Origin: Nakazawaea peltata | Taxonomy: Eukaryota > Ascomycota > Pichiomycetes > Alaninales > Pachysolenaceae | Length of the DNA: 64,000 nucleotides | NCBI GenBank assembly: GCA_001599355.1 | Contig: BCGQ01000005.1 | Location: 4,222-68,221 of the forward strand | Direction of reading: 5' to 3' | Notes under the pieces: model-generated | Told to the model about the DNA's origin: nothing | The model's input: the letters and a program-made list of their open reading frames with translations, nothing else | The model's database searches: none | Part shown: piece after piece, positions 40,075 through 50,671 of the stretch | How positions within the stretch are numbered: the stretch's first letter is position 1 | Layout of the letters: every line of letters begins with the position of its first letter | Position numbers and translations under genes: made by a program

Positions 40075-43062
40075 ATGGGAGTTCCAGCACTTTTCAGATG
40101 GCTTTCCAAAAAGTACCCAAAGATCATTTCTCCAGTTCTTGAGGAAGAGGGCCAGACCATCGATGGGGTAGTATACCCACCTAAGTATGAGGATCCGAAT
40201 CCTAATGGAGAATTGGACAACTTATACCTTGATATGAATGGTATTGTGCACCCTTGTTCGCATCCGGAACATAAACCGGCCCCTGAGACCGAGCTGGAGA
40301 TGATGGTTGATATTTTCAAATATACTGATCGTGTATTGAACATGGCTCGTCCGCGGAAATTGTTGATGATTGCCGTGGATGGTGTTCTGCCTAGAGCTAA
40401 AATGAACCAGCAACGTGCCAGAAGATTCAGGGCTGCTCAAGATGCCAAACTTCTGAATGAAGAGAGACTGAGACAGGTCGCAGAGATGGAAGCTCGTGGA
40501 GAGATCATTGATGATGTTATTAAGGACAAAAAACGTTGGGATTCTAACTCTATTACTCCGGGAACACCTTTCATGGATATTCTTGCTGAGAATTTACGTT
40601 ACTGGGTCAGTTATAAGTTGAGTAGTGACCCTGGATGGGCCAATGTACAGGTTATTATCAGTGATGCCACAGTACCGGGAGAAGGAGAGCATAAGATCAT
40701 GAATTTCATCCGTTCTCAGAGAACTGACCCTCAACATGACCCTAACACTTCTCATTGTATCTATGGTTTAGATGCGGATTTGATTTTCTTGAGTTTAATC
40801 TGTCATGAACCCCATTTCAAAGTACTCAGAGAAGATGTTTTCGCCCAAGATAATAGAGCTACAATGAGATTGAAGGACCAGATCACCATTAGTGAAGAAG
40901 ATAAGCTGATGATACAAGCTCAAGATGCTAAGAAACCCTTCCTTTGGTTACATACCCATATTCTTAGAGAATATTTGGAAGTAGAATTGAATATTCCAGG
41001 ATTGAATTTCAAATTCGACCTTGAAAGAGCCATCGACGACTGGGTATTCATGTGTTTCTTCGTAGGAAATGATTTCCTTCCTCATTTGCCATCATTAGAT
41101 GTCAGAGATAATGGTATTGATATCCTTGTGAATACTTGGAAGCGAGCTTTACCTTCCTTAAAATCTTATATCACCTGTGATGGAAGCATCAATTTGGCGG
41201 GTGTTGAAAAATTATTGGAAGGATTAGCAATGCAAGAAGACGGAATTTTCAGAAGAAGACAAGAAAGAGAGATGAGATTCTTAGATAATCAGAAACGTAG
41301 ACAGAATAATCATGTGAATCACAATAGCATGGATATGCAACAAAGGGTTATTGTACCTGCCAGTAAGATCAAAGAGAACCTCACAAATGCTCAAGTTTAC
41401 AGTACTTCTACAGGTGAGAATGTTACCAAAGGAATGAAGATGTCTCATCGTGAGATGGCCCAGATGAATAATGAAATCACAATGGCCGGTATTGAGAATA
41501 AAACCGTAGAAGAAAGAGTTCAAGAACAGAATGCTAATAATTTAAGTGCGGCACTGGCCTTAAAGCTGAAATTACAACTGCAACAACAGCTGAAACCTTC
41601 CAATGAGGCTGCTATTGGTGAAAAGAGACAAGCCGATTCTTCCACCACTTCATCCATGTCCAGTTCTGTGTCTGCTTCCGATATTGATGACGATGATTCT
41701 AATGGAGACGTCAAAATGTATGAACCAGGATACCGTGAAAGGTACTACAAACAGAAATTCCATTGTCAAGACGATGAAGAGATCCGCAACACCCGGAAAC
41801 TGGTCACCAAGGCTTACATTGAAGGAGTATGTTGGGTCCTGCTGTATTATACTCAAGGGTGTCCATCATGGACTTGGTATTATCCCTATCACTATGCACC
41901 ATTTGCCAAAGATTTTGATAATTTGATGGAGATGGAAATCAAGCTTGAAGAAGGTGAACCTTTCAGACCTTACGAACAATTGATGTCGGTAATGCCACTG
42001 GCTTCGGGTCATACTTTACCCGAGGTATTCAGACCCTTAATGTCCGAACCCGATTCGGAAATTATCGATTTTTACCCTGAAGATTTCGAGATCGATATGA
42101 ATGGAAAGAAAATGTCTTGGCAAGGTATTCCATTGTTACCGTTCATTGACGAGAAGAGGCTTTTGAAGCTGGTTAGGGCGAAATATCCGTTGTTAACCGA
42201 GGCTGAAACCGATAGAAACACTTTGAAACAGGAAGTTTTGATCATCAGTCATTTGAACAAGAATTATTCCAAATTTGTTTCAATTTATGATCAGGTGGAG
42301 GGGGGAAATAATGGTAGTACGACACAATTGGTATTTAAATCAAGAAAAACAGGATTGGCTGGAGCCATTAGCAAATATGATAAATTCGATAAAGATGGGT
42401 TAACTTTGTATACATTGGATCAAGGTGATTACACAGATATCGATAACAAATCTATTTTAGTTATGACTTATATTCAACCTCCAAAGATGCCTGGTAAGTC
42501 GATGCTTATGAATGGGTATGTACCTCATTTGAAAATGTTGACTCAAGAAGATAAAGATTCTGTAGTGTATGGAAATGGTGGACTGAATTACAGGTACAGA
42601 AATCCTAAGTATGACACTGGAAATAGTAGGACTGACTTCAAGAAGAATATTGGTCCATCCGGTGACACAATGTATACTATTAGAGTTGGAGGTTATAGGG
42701 GATGGGTCGAAGTTTTCAAGCAACAACAACAGAACCAACAGCAATTCGCTAGTCAATATGCCCAGCAATATCTGAATGGTAACCAAGGTCACAATAACTA
42801 TAATCAGGGTTACAATAATCAAGGTTACAATAACCAGGGGTATAATGGTAACCAGGGTTACAATAACCAGGGATACAACAGTAACCAGGGATACAATGGT
42901 AACCAAGGTTATAACCAAGGCTATAATAATCAAGGTTATAATCAGGGGTACAACCAAGGCTACAATAACAACCAGAGATATAATCAGGGATACCAAGGCA
43001 ATAACCAAGGATACAACAATCGTGGTAGATATAACAATAACAGAAATAACAGGAGGTTCTGA
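40075..43062 (+). CDS. RAT1: Nuclear 5'-3' exoribonuclease Rat1 (Xrn2) with prion-like tail
   Basis: 995 residues. The XRN N-terminal domain begins MGVPALFRWLSKKYPKI, has LYLDMNGIVHPC, the basic pocket KMNQQRARRFRAAQ, ISDATVPGEGEHKIM and YGLDADLIFL, and the second conserved block with FVGNDFLPHLPSLD. It degrades 5'-monophosphate RNA in the nucleus: rRNA and snoRNA trimming and torpedo termination of Pol II, with Rai1. Residue 105 is CTG (40387-40389) in GV-x-PRAKMNQQ, alanine in all Rat1/Xrn2 sequences I know: strong evidence for CUG as Ala. The last ~110 residues (from about 883) are Gln/Asn/Tyr/Gly repeats, about fifteen (N)NQGYN units, ending in RGRYNNNRNNRRF, a low-complexity prion-like tail. 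Upstream region shared with the MidA-like gene. Confidence 0.97.
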   Translation: MGVPALFRWLSKKYPKIISPVLEEEGQTIDGVVYPPKYEDPNPNGELDNLYLDMNGIVHPCSHPEHKPAPETELEMMVDIFKYTDRVLNMARPRKLLMIAVDGVLPRAKMNQQRARRFRAAQDAKLLNEERLRQVAEMEARGEIIDDVIKDKKRWDSNSITPGTPFMDILAENLRYWVSYKLSSDPGWANVQVIISDATVPGEGEHKIMNFIRSQRTDPQHDPNTSHCIYGLDADLIFLSLICHEPHFKVLREDVFAQDNRATMRLKDQITISEEDKLMIQAQDAKKPFLWLHTHILREYLEVELNIPGLNFKFDLERAIDDWVFMCFFVGNDFLPHLPSLDVRDNGIDILVNTWKRALPSLKSYITCDGSINLAGVEKLLEGLAMQEDGIFRRRQEREMRFLDNQKRRQNNHVNHNSMDMQQRVIVPASKIKENLTNAQVYSTSTGENVTKGMKMSHREMAQMNNEITMAGIENKTVEERVQEQNANNLSAALALKLKLQLQQQLKPSNEAAIGEKRQADSSTTSSMSSSVSASDIDDDDSNGDVKMYEPGYRERYYKQKFHCQDDEEIRNTRKLVTKAYIEGVCWVLLYYTQGCPSWTWYYPYHYAPFAKDFDNLMEMEIKLEEGEPFRPYEQLMSVMPLASGHTLPEVFRPLMSEPDSEIIDFYPEDFEIDMNGKKMSWQGIPLLPFIDEKRLLKLVRAKYPLLTEAETDRNTLKQEVLIISHLNKNYSKFVSIYDQVEGGNNGSTTQLVFKSRKTGLAGAISKYDKFDKDGLTLYTLDQGDYTDIDNKSILVMTYIQPPKMPGKSMLMNGYVPHLKMLTQEDKDSVVYGNGGLNYRYRNPKYDTGNSRTDFKKNIGPSGDTMYTIRVGGYRGWVEVFKQQQQNQQQFASQYAQQYLNGNQGHNNYNQGYNNQGYNNQGYNGNQGYNNQGYNSNQGYNGNQGYNQGYNNQGYNQGYNQGYNNNQRYNQGYQGNNQGYNNRGRYNNNRNNRRF
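42721..43059 (+). repeat. NQGYN codon-repeat array at RAT1 3' end
   Basis: Imperfect 12-18-bp units (AAYCARGGNTAYAAY) after a CAA/CAG run encode the NQGYN tail. Synonymous differences between units show the array is old or selected at protein level. Confidence 0.85.
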
Positions 43063-44646
43063 GGAGACTTGCCGAAGAGCGATTCGGAAAGAAGCGATTC
43101 AGGAAAACCAGCTCAGGATCAATTCGGAACGAAACGACTCGGGACGTTAATGTATAGTTAAGATTAAGTTTATTCAAGAAGAAAGAGACAAGTAGACGGG
43201 TAGGCGAGTAGACAAGTAGGCGAGTAGATTAAGAAATTCCATCTTCCGTAGAAGTATCATTACAAGACAAGATTAAGACTTATCTGAGCTTGAAGCGTAT
43301 AAGACCCGGAAATCATTTGATATTTCCCGAATAGGAAACACCGGCAAAAGCCTGACGGGAAGGGCTTAGAAGAAGGATTGGGTCGGGAGATCTGGAAGAT
43401 TAGAGAGGGGGGAGACAAAAGGGAGAGAATCCTAGTAGTCAAAATTAAGCTAAATAGAGATCAAAATGAAGCTCAGAGTAGTCTGTGTCTAAAATGAAAG
43501 GTCTGATGGGTTTATCATTCGTTGTTTCGGTTTCAGAAGAGAAGGGATTCTATCCACTGTAGTGTTTAGTTAACCATTGATTATTAGAAATTATTTCAGT
43601 AGAGTTCGCAATTGATTCAAAATGAACTCAAAACAGTTGGGTGGCACCTGTGAACTATTTCAACAGGCTCGTCCTGATTATTCAGCAATTGTCAAATCCA
43701 CTCAAACCCCTGTATCCCCTGCCTTGCCCAGCTGAAAACGAAACATACGCGCATTAGTGAAGGCAAATTAAAAAAGCGCGCAAATCTGAAAAGCAAGACC
43801 GAAAATAGTTGCATATAATAGGATCATAATCGGATAATAAAATTTGTTAGCGATATATGAGCGAGGAGTTTGAAGGGGAGGGAAAAGTCCCGGAGCAGGG
43901 AACGAGGGGGAGACGGTGGGGGAGGAGAGGAGGGACAAGAGAGTGAAGATGACGAAGAGATGGATAAAAGAATCAATGAACCACCACACGAGATCAGAAA
44001 GGATGATGCAAATGAAATTCAAATACCCATCGTCCATTGTCCCCCCATTTACATCGGCTGATTTATTTCTTCTCTCCTCGTTTGATTCTCTTTATAGCGG
44101 AAAATATAATGTATGTAATAAAATTGTAATGAAAAAGGTGGTTTAACGAGGAAGGGGAGGAAGGAGTAAAGTGTAGTCAATTGAGAGCTCTTCTACAGTC
44201 TCCGGCTGTGTTAGTGTATAGATCATATCTAGGATGTATCTAGCCTCATCAATCTCAATTAAACGTCTGCCCCTCCCTCCTATCGCCCCTTCTCCCCCCC
44301 TCTTATTTCCAACCCCTCCTATCCACCCCTCCTACCCCCTACTCTTTCTCTTCACTTTCCCCCCTATCCCCTACTCTTTCCCTTCACTTTCCCTCTACAT
44401 TTTCCCTATTTCGCCCTCACTAAAAAAATCAAGAAAAAAACACACACTCTTTGATCCTTTCACCTACTAAAATCCCATCAAGATCTTGTGATCGTATCAA
44501 TCATTGTCAAGATCAACACTACACATCCATCTAGATTGGAGATATAGTCCGTGCGCCATTGCTGATTCATCAGGTTCCACTAAAAGTTAACCGCCATTGG
44601 CCCACCTCTATATCCCTCAGTACCCGCCAAAAACACCCCTTGCTAT
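43063..44646. other. 1.58-kb region between RAT1 and the ESL-like gene
   Basis: No gene supported. From 43075 there are imperfect GAAGCGATTCGGAA-like repeats, then a minisatellite of GTAGRCRAGTAGGCGA units (43187-43227). Near 44335-44391 is a polypyrimidine tract with a duplicated CCCCTACTCTTTC(T/C)CTTCA segment, probably the ESL-like promoter/leader. Confidence 0.5.
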
Positions 44647-47600
44647 ATGTCCAATCCGATCAATCCATTAAGGGGCAGCAGTACGGTAGCAAATAGTAGC
44701 GGCAACAACAAGCATTCTCAGAAGAGACAGAACTCTCAAGTCATCCTTCCTAATACCATCAAGAGGTCCACCACCAACAACAATTATTCGGATCTCCCGG
44801 CGCTTGCACTTAATAACAGCACTACTTTGCCGCAACATCATAAATTAGTCGCTGCCCCTCATTTATTGGGTTCTCACAATCGAAGCAATTCCAATTCCGT
44901 CTCGAGTAATCATCGTTTAGCTACTCCTACGCCACTGATTACTTTGGATCCTCCTACTTCGCCCACTTTCACGGGTATGATCAAGCAACAACTGATTGAT
45001 AATACCACCGAGAATCATAGTGAGCTTAACGACGCTCCTAATACCGCATCACCAGAATCAATTGTAGAGCAACAGCAGCAGCAACAGCAGCAATTTTCAC
45101 AGTCTAGCATGAACGAACAACAGCCACAATCTCAGCCACAGCAATCATCCTCACTGACTACTCCGGTCCCTGCTTCTACAACTTCTTCCACGACTCAACC
45201 TCAATCCCAGGTATCTACAGGTCGCGTAATCACAGAGGAAGAACAAGTATTGGCCTCTAAACTTCAAGATACTTACCGTTGCATAGTAAAACTCGAGGCC
45301 GAATGTCAAAGAGGGTGTATCGACTTGAACAATCGACTTTTCCAAAACGACACCTCGGAAATCTCCCCAGAATTATGGGCTGTCTATCGAAACATCATCA
45401 CTTTACTCGACTTCTACTATGATTTCTTACTTTATGCATTGAGACCGAGCTCTGCAAGAGCTGGCAAACAGATAGTGAGCATCTATAAGATCCCAAGGAG
45501 GATGTGGGTCTATGGAATAGTGGGTTTCTTGGAGGTGTTGAAAAATGTCGTGACTGTCTTCATCGAGCATGAGATTTGTGCTTCTTTCATCGCTTATCTG
45601 TTCAATATCATCTCTTGTCTTACTGACTCTTCGCTTTATATGGAAGGTTGGTGGCTGGAGAAATTGGGTGACCTCTCTAGAATGGCTATCGCCTTGTATC
45701 CATCCCGATATATCGATTGGAAACGCTCCTCAGAGTACTGGTATCAAGTATCAATGAAGACTCAATATGGTCATGGCAAGATATATTATCATATGTCTAC
45801 TGTTCAGCAAGATAACTTGGATGCTTTGGTCAATATTGGTAAGAGTGTCACTTGTAGAGACGCCTTTGTTCCTACACCTCAATATCTTCGTATGGTGGTG
45901 GATAATATCTGTAACCAGCGCAATATTCTTTCTCTGATCGAGTTGACAGTCATTGATTTCATCAAGATTCACAAGATTATGCTTTTGCCTGCCTATAACG
46001 AGAACGTTGAGATGCTCAATATAGTATCGAACTACTCAAAGAGCTTTGGAATTGGTGAGAATGGAGTTCCATTCTTTGATCAACGTGATCTGCTTACTTC
46101 TCATCCTGTTGGAGGCTCCATCGGGATGTCTCCTAGTGGATCACCAGCTCCTGGAGCTCCTGGAGCTACTACTCAGGTCTCTGAGCTGGCCCAATTTTGG
46201 TTCCAAAAAGGTGGAAACTTTGCTCTTTGTAATATCAGTCATTTAATTGGATTTGGTGATGGTGTCAATCCGTTCGCCAAGTTATTTGGATTGCCAGAAC
46301 TGTTAATGGAACGTAAAGAACGTAAGGATAAGAAACGTAAATCCAAGGGATCTGATTTAATAGCTGATGATGTTGCTGGTCTTCAAACAGGTGCTGGTAT
46401 TGGAGGACCCGGATCCGGATCTGCAATCTCGGGCCTGCTGGATGATTTGACACCTCTGGGTCAACTTAATACCGCCGAATGGTTCGAACTTATATGCTCC
46501 ATCAATAAGGGAGCTGTAGAATTATCAATGAGAATGCTTCGTGAATATTCTAGAGGTCCAATTGTCTCATCTTATCCTCACCTTTTGGTATGGTTATACT
46601 TTGTCGCTGCTGTCGGTGAAAGAGTGGAACAATATCCATCTTCTAAGCCAATGTTCCAATATTGGATGAGACGTTTCTTCCCATGGGCTGTGGTGATCAA
46701 GTATTTGAATGGGTTATTGTATAGAATGAGACTGACTCCGAGCTTGGCTGCCGAGTTCCATTCTCAATATGGAGCCGTCAATCCCGGCAAACATGTTCTC
46801 TCTCCTCAAGAAGAGACTCTTCCCGAAATCTGGAAATGTTGGGGAAGTCTTTGGTACGATGTCATTGAGAAGAAGTACGATTACAATTCATATGAGGAGG
46901 CTGAGGTTGCTACTAATGTATTTGATATTCCATTAGGAGGACCATTCCCATCTTCAAATGGGTCTGCCTCTTCTGAACTGGTTCGTATTACTCGTATTTT
47001 ACTGCTGGCTCATCATATTGCCTGTAAATTCGATTTCGGTCTTTGTTTAGCCGATAATTATTTCAAATTCAACCCTGGAACAGTGGCTTTGGAAGCAGTA
47101 GAGGCGGAAAGACCTTGGTTACAGGAATATATTTCTGATTCAAGGTTAGCACAGATAACCGATGCTTTCGAACTGCCATTGGTGGCTTCTTCAGGTAGTG
47201 GTAACATCCAAACTGAAGTAGAAACTGCTCAATTCATCCAACAAGCGGCATTCCCTTCTCCAAGTCTTTTCACAGAACGTTTTGTTGACTTATATTTCAA
47301 CAGCGAGTCTACTAATGGTAATGGGGATCAAAATATGTATGACCAGGCTATCGTGATTGACTCTGAAGCCGATGACGAGCTCGATGATGAAGTTGTTGAG
47401 ACTTCTGCAGTCGCAGTTCAAGCTGCTAATGCCGAGAAATTGGAGTCAATGCATTTCGCGATCAAAAATTGCTTCCTTTCATTGGATACTAACGTATTTT
47501 TGAAACATATCGGTGTCATTTTCAAAGCTATAACAGCAAGAGCTATTCGTCTTGCTATTCCATTAGTAGTCTTCCAAGAATTGAGATCCTTGAGACGTTC

Positions 47601-47967
47601 TCCTGATCCAGGAGTGTCGGATCTGGCCACTAGAGCAGTCATTGCCATCCGTCAAATGTTCGCCGATTACAGTCCATCAAATTTGATAGTGGCCTTGAAA
47701 TTCGACGGTTCATTGACTCTGTCATTATCCGATACTTCGGACTTTGAGAATCACTCCAATTGGCGTATCAATGCCGACGAGTTGATCGTCAGAAGTATCA
47801 AAGGATTTGGAAATTACCTCCAGAATAGTAACTCGAATGCTAATGGAGCCACGGCTCCTGTGTTCCTGATCACTGATGACAAGAATCTCAAAGTACGTAG
47901 CTCCACATTGGGAGTCCTGAGCCACTCTAGTAGATGGTTCACTAACATGATCAAAGACTACAATTAA
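44647..47967 (+). CDS. EST/SMG-like protein with PIN domain (ESL1/ESL2-like)
   Basis: 1106 residues, close to S. cerevisiae Esl1/Esl2. Residues 1 to about 195 are Ser/Asn/Gln-rich, with an eight-Gln run at about 141-148. About 200-470 is a helical 14-3-3-like/TPR region (DTYRCIVKLEAECQRGCIDL; WLEKLGDLSRMAIALYPSRYIDWKRS, quoted in part), homologous to Est1/Smg5-7. About 940-1100 is a PIN domain: LSLDTNVFL, VVFQELRSLRR, NADELIV and LITDDKNLK supply the acidic residues a PIN nuclease needs. Known family roles are in RNA quality control and histone-gene regulation links; for ESL proteins the activity is poorly defined. The C-terminus WFTNMIKDYN closes the PIN fold. Confidence 0.85.
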   Translation: MSNPINPLRGSSTVANSSGNNKHSQKRQNSQVILPNTIKRSTTNNNYSDLPALALNNSTTLPQHHKLVAAPHLLGSHNRSNSNSVSSNHRLATPTPLITLDPPTSPTFTGMIKQQLIDNTTENHSELNDAPNTASPESIVEQQQQQQQQFSQSSMNEQQPQSQPQQSSSLTTPVPASTTSSTTQPQSQVSTGRVITEEEQVLASKLQDTYRCIVKLEAECQRGCIDLNNRLFQNDTSEISPELWAVYRNIITLLDFYYDFLLYALRPSSARAGKQIVSIYKIPRRMWVYGIVGFLEVLKNVVTVFIEHEICASFIAYLFNIISCLTDSSLYMEGWWLEKLGDLSRMAIALYPSRYIDWKRSSEYWYQVSMKTQYGHGKIYYHMSTVQQDNLDALVNIGKSVTCRDAFVPTPQYLRMVVDNICNQRNILSLIELTVIDFIKIHKIMLLPAYNENVEMLNIVSNYSKSFGIGENGVPFFDQRDLLTSHPVGGSIGMSPSGSPAPGAPGATTQVSELAQFWFQKGGNFALCNISHLIGFGDGVNPFAKLFGLPELLMERKERKDKKRKSKGSDLIADDVAGLQTGAGIGGPGSGSAISGLLDDLTPLGQLNTAEWFELICSINKGAVELSMRMLREYSRGPIVSSYPHLLVWLYFVAAVGERVEQYPSSKPMFQYWMRRFFPWAVVIKYLNGLLYRMRLTPSLAAEFHSQYGAVNPGKHVLSPQEETLPEIWKCWGSLWYDVIEKKYDYNSYEEAEVATNVFDIPLGGPFPSSNGSASSELVRITRILLLAHHIACKFDFGLCLADNYFKFNPGTVALEAVEAERPWLQEYISDSRLAQITDAFELPLVASSGSGNIQTEVETAQFIQQAAFPSPSLFTERFVDLYFNSESTNGNGDQNMYDQAIVIDSEADDELDDEVVETSAVAVQAANAEKLESMHFAIKNCFLSLDTNVFLKHIGVIFKAITARAIRLAIPLVVFQELRSLRRSPDPGVSDLATRAVIAIRQMFADYSPSNLIVALKFDGSLTLSLSDTSDFENHSNWRINADELIVRSIKGFGNYLQNSNSNANGATAPVFLITDDKNLKVRSSTLGVLSHSSRWFTNMIKDYN

Positions 47968-48486
47968 AGGTCGATACTAGCAAGCTAGTTATAAGGGACA
48001 TGTCATAAATAGTAAATAATAAATGTTTATCTAAGAAGAGTAGGATGGTAAAGTGGATATGAAGAGTCTTTAAGAGAGAAGGGATGACTGTAGGTAAGAA
48101 AGGAGTGCTATAGACAAAGTCAGTCTCTGAATAGTCCGGTCCTATGTTATGAGAATACTTGGGTCAGAACTCTCAAAAGTCGTGCACACTCAAATACCCA
48201 ATTGGGATATCACAAAGTCGTGTACACCCAATTATACAAATTGAGTTAACATATCAACCTGTCTATAAGTTATCTGATCTTGCAGTAGATAGTCTTAAAA
48301 TAGTCTTGTGGCATCTTGTGGTAATAATCTTACGAGCTACAAGCTCAAAGTGACAGCTTAAGCCGAGTCATCATTACTACAAACTTTTCACAAATAATAA
48401 ATAATCTTAAACTAAATCCTGTACTTATATATAAAGTAATTAACTAAAAAAAGGGATAACTTTTAATGGTAGTTATAGTACCATGA
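47968..48486. other. Convergent 3' region, ESL-like and SOA1-like genes
   Basis: 519 bp, no gene, with a tandem pair of AAARGTCGTGYACAC elements (separate entry) and CCCAATT / AATTGAG words between and after them. Confidence 0.55.
48175..48228 (+). promoter_or_regulatory. Tandem pair of AAARGTCGTGYACAC elements
   Basis: AAAAGTCGTGCACAC at 48175-48189 and AAAGTCGTGTACACC at 48214-48228, same orientation, 39 bp apart, each followed by a CCCAATT word. They sit between two convergent genes, so they are not promoter elements for a known gene. Confidence 0.6.
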
Positions 48487-50103
48487 TTAATGAGCAAGCA
48501 AGAAATCTAATCTCTTACTTCCTTCATCTGTAGTATTGGTGGTGTAGTCTTCTCTTTCTTCTTGAGTCATAGCATTCCACTTCTTGAGCTTCCATCTGTT
48601 TCTAGCAACGTAGTACAGCTTGACAAACAACATGTAGAACAAAAGACCGACCGACATATAGAACAACTGTTTGTTACCACGTCTATAATAAGGCTTATCG
48701 TCTTGTCTGTAAATCTGGGTACTAACCATAGATCCTGCTTGCACGAACATGTTATATAACAGCGCCGATACAGCTCTGGTACGAATAGAGTTGGAGTTTC
48801 TGGAACACCAAGAAACATTGATGGCATGGATGTAAGGAACAGCAAGCAGAACAGTTACAACACCCCAAGTAGCCCATTTCTCAATCATAGAACCAGACCA
48901 GAACAGTAACACGGCCAAACATGGGATAGACCAGATTGGGTTAATAAGAATAAGGAATCCACGCTCCTTGATTCTAGTAGAGATATAGGTGATACCCAAC
49001 AAAGTAACAATATGAATCAGACTGTATGGGATAGTAAGAAGGTTGGTATTGAAGGTGGAGAAACCCATTTGTTTCAAGGTCAAAGTCAAATAGGTACCCA
49101 AGACATTAACTGATTGGAAAGAGAAGATTCCCAATCCATAAATTGGCCAAAGGTCATAGTCCAAAAGCAGCTTCTTCAATAATCCAAAAGTCAAAGCTTG
49201 ACGATTGTGCATATCACCCTTAGAAGGATCATCACGTAAGACACGGTTGACAACAATCAACTCTTCACGCTCGGTGAACCATCCTTTCTTGTTCCAAGGT
49301 TTCTTGGTTTGAACAGCACTTGGCACCATCATGAACAGAGCAATGATACCAATGATCAAGGTAAAGAGACCCTCGATCAAGAAAAGCCATCTCCAACCAG
49401 CCATACCAGCAATACCTCTCATTCTCAATAAAGCAAAGGCCAACAAAGCTGTGAAAATATCAGAGAGTGATAAAGTGGTCCAGAAGTAACTGAGTCTCAT
49501 CGAGAGCTCGTCAGCTTTGAAGAAATAGGACAACCAAAGCACAATATCTGGGATAAAACCTCCCTCGAAAATGGCGATAAGCAGTCTTGTGGCGTAGAAA
49601 GACTTCTTACCTGTCATGAACAGCTGTGAGAAAGCAACAATAGACCAAACAATCATTTGGAATGGGATAAAGATATCAGCTCCAATTTTCTTGGACAAGA
49701 TACCAGAAGGTAATTCAGCAGCTAAGAAACAAGCCTTGGAAATCAAGTTACCATAATTGTAGTCATTGGTTGTCAAATTCAAATCGTCAAGCATATTGTC
49801 ACTTACGGCCTGCGAAAGATTCAGACGATCGATTTGTAAACCAACAAACATAAAGCAAGCAAGGAAAGTCACTTTCCAATCCAACTTCCAGATAAGCTTT
49901 CTCTCTTCTTCAGCAGTCCACTTGAAATCTGGGTCAAATCTACCACGACATTCATATTTGCTCTCTTCGTAAACCAGCAGCCATTTTTTGGCAACGACTG
50001 GATCTTCAAATGGGTTTTCAGTGTAGGCGGTACTAAGAGAGTTGGTGAAGGATTCAACTTCCTCTACATCAACCTCACGCTTGCTATCAGTACGGAAACT
50101 CAT
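48487..50103 (-). CDS. SOA1: MFS permease, SOA1-like (sulfonate/inorganic sulfur uptake)
   Basis: I choose ATG 50103 (538 aa, MSFRTDSKREVDVEEVE); the frame opens 35 codons earlier. The length matches S. cerevisiae Soa1 (YIL166C). About 12 membrane helices of the allantoate-permease (Dal5/ACS) type: LDWKVTFLACFMFVGLQIDR, LNLTTNDYNYGNLI, ELPSGILSKKIGADI, FEGGFIPD. The cytosolic N-terminus is acidic and the C-terminus ends in charged sequence. Soa1 imports sulfate, sulfite, thiosulfate and sulfonates. Divergence from a JLP1-like sulfonate dioxygenase over a shared ~570-bp promoter supports a sulfonate role. Other Dal5-family substrates (nicotinate, allantoate, peptides) cannot be excluded from sequence. 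Confidence 0.75.
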   Translation of the reverse strand: MSFRTDSKREVDVEEVESFTNSLSTAYTENPFEDPVVAKKWLLVYEESKYECRGRFDPDFKWTAEEERKLIWKLDWKVTFLACFMFVGLQIDRLNLSQAVSDNMLDDLNLTTNDYNYGNLISKACFLAAELPSGILSKKIGADIFIPFQMIVWSIVAFSQLFMTGKKSFYATRLLIAIFEGGFIPDIVLWLSYFFKADELSMRLSYFWTTLSLSDIFTALLAFALLRMRGIAGMAGWRWLFLIEGLFTLIIGIIALFMMVPSAVQTKKPWNKKGWFTEREELIVVNRVLRDDPSKGDMHNRQALTFGLLKKLLLDYDLWPIYGLGIFSFQSVNVLGTYLTLTLKQMGFSTFNTNLLTIPYSLIHIVTLLGITYISTRIKERGFLILINPIWSIPCLAVLLFWSGSMIEKWATWGVVTVLLAVPYIHAINVSWCSRNSNSIRTRAVSALLYNMFVQAGSMVSTQIYRQDDKPYYRRGNKQLFYMSVGLLFYMLFVKLYYVARNRWKLKKWNAMTQEEREDYTTNTTDEGSKRLDFLLAH

Positions 50104-50671
50104 TTTAGTTGAATTAGATTGGATTCTATTGTACCCAGAATAGTCGAAAAATAGCCGCCTTAAGTAATAATTCGATTTGAAGATAGTTGATTCGGAAAAC
50201 ATTGGCATCTTGATGTGGTCGTCTCACTAGTCCACACCTCCTCCCCCACCAATGCACCATTAATCACCCCCAATTTCGGTAAAGTGTGGGAGAATCACGC
50301 AGCCGATTACGAAAATTATGCGAAGGGGGGTTATTCCACTGTGGAGATTTGTGCGCATTTTGTGTGAGAGTGTGGATTTTATTGTGGCGCACCTGCAGCA
50401 AGTGACATATTGTTAGTGAAGGGGGAGCTGCGGAAGGGGTACGCAGAGGGGCTAAATGTGGATGAGATTAGTTGATTATCGATTATTAATAATATGTGTA
50501 ACCACAAATGTGGAGAGAGTGTGTAGATTTTGAAAAAAATGACTCGGCCGACCAAGTATGCAACAGGGTCTAATGATATAAATAGAGGATCTATCTGACT
50601 CTTTCCAACTTATCTGATCTCTTTGATTCAAATAAATTTGAATAAGATTTTAAAAAAAAAAAAAATTCAAA
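50104..50671. promoter_or_regulatory. Shared SOA1/JLP1 promoter with six TGTGG boxes
   Basis: TGTGG on the plus strand at 50285-50289, 50340-50344 (as CACTGTGGAG), 50371-50375, 50383-50387 (as TTGTGGCGC), 50457-50461 and 50509-50513, the last forming CCACAAATGTGG with a reverse copy at 50502-50506. In Saccharomyces, Met31/Met32 bind AAACTGTGGC in sulfur genes, so these could be sulfur-control sites. A TGACTC at 50540 and ATATAAATAG near 50577 (TATA) precede JLP1. Confidence 0.55.

Noticed and set aside
42457-43008. 183-codon hydrophobic reverse frame over the RAT1 tail
   Set aside because: Val/Ile-rich repeats arise from reading the NQGYN codons backwards.
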